Positions 6,766 through 10,366 of a stretch of DNA of 10,366 nt are shown here, one piece after another. The position numbers were made by a program, and so were the translations under genes. This DNA is from Phycisphaerales bacterium (GTDB lineage: Bacteria; Planctomycetota; Phycisphaerae; Phycisphaerales; UBA1924). Positions within the stretch are counted from its first letter, which is position 1. Every line of letters begins with the position of its first letter. The notes below the pieces were generated by a model. The model saw nothing but the letters and a program-made list of their open reading frames with translations. It was not told the DNA's origin and did no database searches. The stretch covers positions 1-10,366 of the forward strand of contig JARGNC010000088.1 of assembly GCA_029212425.1 (NCBI GenBank), given 5' to 3'.

Positions 6766-7713
6766 TCACTGCCCAGTATCCACCTCTTGCCCACCAAAAT
6801 CGATCCCTCTCAATCCCCCCCGCGTCCACCGATACACTCCTGGGTACAACATCTCATCGTCCGCTTCAATCAAAACCGGATCAGTGCTCGTCGGCGCACG
6901 CGGATCAACCCCAAGGTTCGCATCATCTGTGTCTCGTGTACTGACCGATCCATCAAAGAACAAAATCGGTTGGCTCGTCCCAGGCACAAAATACAACACC
7001 GAATCCGATCGACCATGCCGAGCAAAGGTGTCAAACATCCATGCCTTCGACGACGGAAACGCGACCTCCGTAAGCTTCCGATCAACCAAATACCGAGTAT
7101 CACGCGCGAACGATCCATACGCATTATTGGTCTGCGACAAAGGACGATACGCCCCACGCTGACGATCAACAGAGTATGTAAACACACTCGTCTCGTACGA
7201 ACTCTCAAACTTCCGACGGATCGACCCGCTCGAATACTCCTCGATCGGAGTCTCCGCACGCTCCACCTGTTCCTCATCCTCTGGACACGCCGCGACAGGC
7301 TCCTCAGGATTCCCAGTCATGTAATCCAAGTACACCAAGTGCGTAAACCAAAGATTCGAAAACCAGTTCGAACCAGCGCTCGCATTCGAGTATCCCGTCC
7401 GATCACGAATAATGTCCAGCGCCTGAAACGACACACCGTTGATATCAGAAAACGGATTCGACAAATCCGCATACTCCGTATCAGGCTTCTCATTCCCCCT
7501 CCACCACAACGCCGCGATCACATTGCGATTGTCATCCGTATACATCGAAGCCGCCAGACCGTTCTGTCGCATATTCGAGCTACACAACAGCGTCCGCGAG
7601 GAAGCCCGAGCCGCCCCCAACGCAGGCAGCAGAATCCCAATCAACAACGCAATAATCGCGATGACCACGAGCAGCTCAATTAGAGTAAAGCCAGATCGGC
7701 TTCTCGCACGCAA
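6766..7713 (-). CDS. Type IV pilin/type II pseudopilin-like protein with N-terminal methylation motif
   Basis: About 315 residues from the chosen TTG start at 7713. The leader MRARSRSG ends before FTLIELLVVIAIIALLIG; cleavage by prepilin peptidase would fall at Gly8-Phe9, leaving Phe+1 and Glu+5 as required for the family. The hydrophobic helix (residues 9-32) is followed by AARASSRTLLCSSNMRQNGLA and a large soluble domain. Near the C-terminus are ILFFDGSV, resembling the DG tail motif of planctomycete pseudopilin-like proteins, and YRWTRGGLRGIDFGG. Planctomycetes carry many of these proteins, usually with unknown substrates. TTG 7713 was preferred because AGAGGA (7728-7723) precedes it and the leader is then short; ATG 7755 is the alternative, giving a 22-residue leader and no ribosome site. 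It sits between the zinc-ribbon gene and serA (78-bp gap), with no secretion genes nearby. Confidence 0.85.
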   Translation of the reverse strand: MRARSRSGFTLIELLVVIAIIALLIGILLPALGAARASSRTLLCSSNMRQNGLAASMYTDDNRNVIAALWWRGNEKPDTEYADLSNPFSDINGVSFQALDIIRDRTGYSNASAGSNWFSNLWFTHLVYLDYMTGNPEEPVAACPEDEEQVERAETPIEEYSSGSIRRKFESSYETSVFTYSVDRQRGAYRPLSQTNNAYGSFARDTRYLVDRKLTEVAFPSSKAWMFDTFARHGRSDSVLYFVPGTSQPILFFDGSVSTRDTDDANLGVDPRAPTSTDPVLIEADDEMLYPGVYRWTRGGLRGIDFGGQEVDTGQ

Positions 7714-7765
7714 GTTGTCGATTCCTCTATTCTGCAAAGCACCATCCAAACACATCGAAGCCAAT

Positions 7766-8641
7766 CTAGGACACAAGCAGAACCGCAAGCGCCAAAACCG
7801 TGATCCCACCAGCACACGCAACAGATACCCATGCTTTCTTTCGTTCATTCATCCACGCCCGACGCAAAGAACGGACCGCTCGCTTCAACTCATCAGTCTG
7901 TTTAATCGCCTCAAGCCCATCAGCCCCCCCCGCACTTCCACCTGCATACCCCGCGTCGTCCGCTCGTCGACCCGCAGAGTTTTGCCCACGCGTCTCCTGA
8001 TCCCCAAGCGGAATCGCAGCAGGACCAGACACCAGTTCAGCACCCGCTGGTGGTTCAGCACGCAACGCCAACACCTCAACAGCCGCCCTCCCAGGCAGCG
8101 GACGAGATGGACCGAGCCCTAGATGCTGACGATCACGATCCGTCGAAAACACCTCTTGACAGTTCCCACACGAAAACGCATCCTTCGCAACCCCCTCACC
8201 GCAGTTGTGACACACCCCAAACAACTGCGCCACCCCAGGCGTATGTTTCGCAAGCATCCAGAACTGCCGCGTGCTGGGACCCCGCAGCACAGAGTTTGCC
8301 TCAATCCCCCCGCTCTCCACCAATCGCTTGATCGTCGAATAGTTACACCCAGGACGATGCGGCACCAACTCGTCACGCACAAACCAAGGCCCCATCTCAT
8401 TCTGTGATGCTTGCCGACTCAGCGGATCAAACCGAGCATGGCACGACCCGCATCTTCCAGAATCCGCTGCCAGAGCTCCGCAGAACGGACAAATCAGCCG
8501 ACGAAGCTTCGGACTCGCAAGCTCACCTTCTCCCCCACCGACCGTCGAGGTCGCAACCCCAATCGCCAACGACATCAGCGCCCCACGCCGGCTCTCGCCC
8601 GCGTCTGATGATCCCTCGTGTTTGGTCGCCGTAGTATCCAT
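7766..8641 (-). CDS. Double zinc-ribbon protein with GYF-like centre and C-terminal membrane anchor
   Basis: 291 residues from ATG 8641; no established function recognised. Visible parts in order: a flexible N-terminus; zinc ribbon 1 with Cys51-x2-Cys54 and Cys64-x2-Cys67 (CPFCG...CGSC); a domain at about 83-138 beginning GPWFVRDELVPHRPG and ending VLRGPSTRQFWMLAKHTPGVA, which resembles the GYF_2-type fold used for peptide recognition; zinc ribbon 2 with Cys144-x2-Cys147 and Cys158-x2-Cys161 (CHNCG...CGNC); a low-complexity Gly/Ala linker (about 180-245); a basic helix with RSLRRAWMNERKKAW; and a single hydrophobic segment (271-290) at the very C-terminus. This suggests a cytoplasmic adaptor held to the membrane by its tail. 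GGAG at 8649-8646 lies only four bases from ATG 8641. It is the first gene of the run leading to the pseudopilin, serA and serC. Confidence 0.78.
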   Translation of the reverse strand: MDTTATKHEGSSDAGESRRGALMSLAIGVATSTVGGGEGELASPKLRRLICPFCGALAADSGRCGSCHARFDPLSRQASQNEMGPWFVRDELVPHRPGCNYSTIKRLVESGGIEANSVLRGPSTRQFWMLAKHTPGVAQLFGVCHNCGEGVAKDAFSCGNCQEVFSTDRDRQHLGLGPSRPLPGRAAVEVLALRAEPPAGAELVSGPAAIPLGDQETRGQNSAGRRADDAGYAGGSAGGADGLEAIKQTDELKRAVRSLRRAWMNERKKAWVSVACAGGITVLALAVLLVS

Positions 8642-8839
8642 CAAACTCCGCTCAATAACATATGTACACCCAACTGGTTCTCGTTGATCGACAGCACCGA
8701 TAAAGACCTATCGACACTTCCTGTACGCACCGCCCATGAAAAGGTTGACCCAAGCTCAGTTCTCACCCAGATTCGAACACAATCGCCCATGATCCATAAA
8801 TCCGCACATTTTCGGTACACCAATCAATCTACCAGATTG
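8642..8839. promoter_or_regulatory. Divergent intergenic region between the zinc-ribbon and lipoprotein genes
   Basis: About 198 bp that must hold the promoters of both divergent units. ATCGACA occurs twice in the same direction (8687-8693 and 8710-8716), 23 bp apart or about two helical turns, and CGATA/TATCG (8698-8702, 8709-8713) form a small inverted repeat between them. TTGACC near 8745 on the plus strand could be a -35 box, but no good -10 follows. I see no convincing promoter pair on either strand and no coding capacity. Confidence 0.35.
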
Positions 8840-9478
8840 ATGACTTCATTTCACAGAGTTGGTCGCCACTTACCGACACTCCTGTGCGCTTTTTTACTCG
8901 GATGCGCCCAAACCCAACCCATCCAATCCACCGCACAACCAACCAAAGCCGCCGCACTCGTCAACGGCAAACCCATCACCCAGCAGCAACTCTGGACCCA
9001 CCTCGCTGAATCCAACGGCCAACAAATCCTCGACGAACTCATCCTGAGCAAACTCCTCGACACCGCCGCAGCACAACACAACTGGACCATCTCAGAAGCC
9101 GAACAACAACACGAACTCGACGCCCTCATCGCCGTCCTCGATCAAAGCTCCGATCCACAAAGCACCCCGCGTTTGATTGAATCCATCCGGAAAACCAGAG
9201 GGCTCGGCCCAACCCGATTCGTCGCCCTCCTCCGCCGAAACGCGATCCTCCGCAGAATGGTCGCTGACGACCCAAACCTCCAAGCACAAATCCAAAGCCA
9301 AATCCAACGAGCCACCAACCAACTCAACTCTGAACCAACCCCACAACAAGCCCAGCGAATCAAGCACCGAGCAACATTGGTCGCGCAGCAACAAGCAATG
9401 GAAGTCGTCGCACGCCAACTGGTCGACCAAGCTGAGGTATTGGTGATGGACCGATCAATCAACTGGTCCGGGGAATGA
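8840..9478 (+). CDS. Lipoprotein with SurA N-terminal-like chaperone domain
   Basis: 212 residues from ATG 8840. The start MTSFHRVGRHLPTLLCAFLLGC is a lipoprotein signal with a lipobox ending LLGC; lipidation would be at Cys22. The next 30 residues are a Gln/Thr/Ala-rich linker, then AALVNGKPITQQQLWTHLAE, the hallmark strand-helix entry of SurA/PrsA/PpiC-type peptidyl-prolyl isomerase chaperones, followed by helical sequence to the end with many Gln and Arg residues. No parvulin isomerase domain follows, so if it acts on exported proteins it does so as a holdase rather than an isomerase. The frame stays open back to 8618, but the lipobox decides for ATG 8840. No clear ribosome site is seen. 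Its TGA at 9476-9478 overlaps the region of the ribosome site of the next gene, so the two are probably co-translated. Confidence 0.75.
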   Translation: MTSFHRVGRHLPTLLCAFLLGCAQTQPIQSTAQPTKAAALVNGKPITQQQLWTHLAESNGQQILDELILSKLLDTAAAQHNWTISEAEQQHELDALIAVLDQSSDPQSTPRLIESIRKTRGLGPTRFVALLRRNAILRRMVADDPNLQAQIQSQIQRATNQLNSEPTPQQAQRIKHRATLVAQQQAMEVVARQLVDQAEVLVMDRSINWSGE

Positions 9479-9482
9479 CCAG

Positions 9483-10366
9483 ATGTGTGCGCACAAAAAC
9501 GGTCATGTTCCACGTGGAACAATTGCTCCCAACAATCCAGCACCCAATCAACCATTCGTAATTCGAGTCGTTGCGATATTCGGTCACCTCGCCGGTTGGG
9601 CTGTGCTGTACTCGCTCGGCATCGCGATCATGCTCAGCGAACTCCTCAATGATCCGATCACACCACGAGCATTGATCTATGTTGCATTGTGTGCACACAG
9701 CGGATACCTCCTGGATCGGATCAAGTTCCGAGATGCCGATCTCGACCCTGCGGATCTCATGGCTGATCCACTCCGACACGCTTACCTCCGGAACCATGCG
9801 AAGTTTCTTCGAATCATCATGTGGATTGAGTGGTCGCTCGCGATTGGTGTTGGATTCCTAATCACCCCACTGCTTGGCGCCTTCGTGTTGTGCGGAATCG
9901 CAGCTGGATATCTGTACTCTGGATGGAAGCCAGGTAATGTTGCTCGGCTCAAAGATGTCGCAGGACTCAAGGCGGTGATGGTCAGTTGTGCGGTGCTCGG
10001 ACTCTGTGCCGCAGCGGTTCTTGGCGAGCGTATTCTGGAAGAAGGCCCACATGTATGGCCGGCTACGATGGTGATTGTGTGTACGCTTGTGGGGATGGGG
10101 CTGGTGGTGTTTGGGGATGCTGTGATATGTGATTTGGATGATCGTGTGAGTGATGGTCGGTTCAACACGAAGAGCTTGCCGGTCATGGTCGGATCTCGGA
10201 TCGCGGGGTTTGTTGGCGGCGGAATCCTGTTGCTCGGCGGGATGGTGATTGTCGCTGGCGGGGTCAATCAAGATGATTTGCAACTTCGAATTGTGTTTGC
10301 GGCGATGGTTGTGATCTCCGGTCTCGGTATTCTGCGATGGGGCTCGGCATGGGGTGGGCGGCGAGA
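9483..10366 (+). CDS. UbiA-type membrane prenyltransferase homologue (runs off right edge)
   Basis: 294 codons from ATG 9483 with no stop before the edge. Preceded by GGGGA (9470-9474) inside the end of the lipoprotein gene, with an eight-base gap; only four bases separate the stop from the start. After a polar head (1-24) come several hydrophobic segments (about 27-53, 62-77, 113-147, 163-181, 194-215, 237-260, 269-285). UbiA enzymes join polyprenyl chains to aromatic or other acceptors using two Asp-rich motifs. The second is clear: Asp217-x2-Asp220-x3-Asp224, then GRFNTKSLPVMVG (225-237). The first is altered: YLLDRIKFRDADLDPAD (75-91) has many Asp but not the NDxxDxxxD pattern, so the acceptor or even activity is uncertain. 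The codons shift from C/A-ending to G/T-ending across the gene, and a parS-like site occupies codons 8-13. Confidence 0.7.
   Translation, partial: MCAHKNGHVPRGTIAPNNPAPNQPFVIRVVAIFGHLAGWAVLYSLGIAIMLSELLNDPITPRALIYVALCAHSGYLLDRIKFRDADLDPADLMADPLRHAYLRNHAKFLRIIMWIEWSLAIGVGFLITPLLGAFVLCGIAAGYLYSGWKPGNVARLKDVAGLKAVMVSCAVLGLCAAAVLGERILEEGPHVWPATMVIVCTLVGMGLVVFGDAVICDLDDRVSDGRFNTKSLPVMVGSRIAGFVGGGILLLGGMVIVAGGVNQDDLQLRIVFAAMVVISGLGILRWGSAWGGRR
9486..9495. repeat. Short perfect palindrome next to parS
   Basis: TGTGCGCACA is a perfect 10-bp palindrome beginning one base after the ATG of the UbiA-like gene. Its centre is 23 bp from the centre of the parS site. It could be a small operator, or chance; nothing else supports a role. 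Confidence 0.35.
9506..9521. promoter_or_regulatory. parS: parS site (ParB/Spo0J chromosome-partition binding site)
   Basis: TGTTCCACGTGGAACA is a perfect 16-bp palindrome with the CACGTG core and TGTT/AACA ends of the bacterial parS consensus (TGTTNCACGTGNAACA). ParB loads here as a CTP-dependent clamp and spreads, recruiting ParA and SMC condensin. It lies within codons 8-13 of the UbiA-like gene, in a polar head that is unlikely to be constrained; parS sites inside genes are usual in other bacteria. No second CACGTG palindrome of this kind was noticed in the window. The match is by sequence only. Confidence 0.85.

Noticed and set aside
7714..7848. N-terminal extension of the pseudopilin
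   Set aside because: It would overlap the zinc-ribbon gene and give an overlong leader; prepilin leaders are short and basic and end in Gly.
8618..8839. N-terminal extension of the lipoprotein by 74 residues
   Set aside because: The lipobox signal must be at the N-terminus; the extension would bury it and overlap the divergent gene.
9475..9477. ATGA overlap as the start of the UbiA-like gene
   Set aside because: The frame from ATG 9475 hits a stop after 28 codons and is not the UbiA frame; ATG 9483 is.
9782..10283. Two minus-strand open frames opposite the UbiA-like gene
   Set aside because: Thr/Pro/Ser- and His-rich shadows arising from the G-rich plus strand; the plus strand gives continuous membrane-protein sequence with the DxxDxxxD motif.

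Overview
The window looks like chromosomal DNA from a planctomycete, most likely of the Phycisphaerae type. The main evidence is a class III pseudopilin-like protein with the FTLIELLVVIAIIALLIG start and a C-terminal FFDG / IDFGG tail, a double zinc-ribbon protein with a GYF-like centre, and a membrane-anchored glutathione peroxidase homologue. This placement is an inference from protein style; no marker gene is present. Genes are densely packed on both strands, no mobile element, RNA gene or CRISPR array was seen, and no gene-free stretch exceeds 300 bases.

Layout. 1-1704 (minus): start of a phosphate-uptake operon, pstS followed by a long-form pstC-like permease that runs off the left edge. 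1705-1891: intergenic region rich in inverted repeats that must carry the pst control signals. 1892-2566 (minus): glutathione peroxidase-like thiol peroxidase with an N-terminal membrane anchor and a second, well-placed internal start. 2611-4482 (plus): a tandem-domain 6-pyruvoyl-tetrahydropterin synthase homologue followed by a family 9 glycosyltransferase. 4481-4507: Rho-independent terminator serving the opposite strand. 4534-8641 (minus): a four-gene run reading zinc-ribbon protein, pseudopilin, serA, serC, in which the last two provide the first two steps of serine synthesis from 3-phosphoglycerate. 8642-8839: divergent intergenic region. 8840-10366 (plus): a SurA-N-like lipoprotein and a UbiA-type membrane prenyltransferase that runs off the right edge.

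The most interesting signal is not a gene. At 9506-9521, inside the first codons of the UbiA-like gene, lies a perfect 16-bp palindrome, TGTTCCACGTGGAACA, which fits the bacterial chromosomal parS (ParB/Spo0J binding) consensus. A few hundred bases further on, between roughly 9780 and 9900, the plus strand changes from C-rich (true of all ~9.7 kb to the left, whichever strand is coding) to strongly G-rich. A C-to-G switch read along the plus strand is the polarity expected at a replication origin, not a terminus. GATC sites are also unusually dense at 9626-9768. Together these suggest that the right end of the window lies at or near the origin/centromere domain of the chromosome. No DnaA-box cluster was found, so oriC itself is not claimed.
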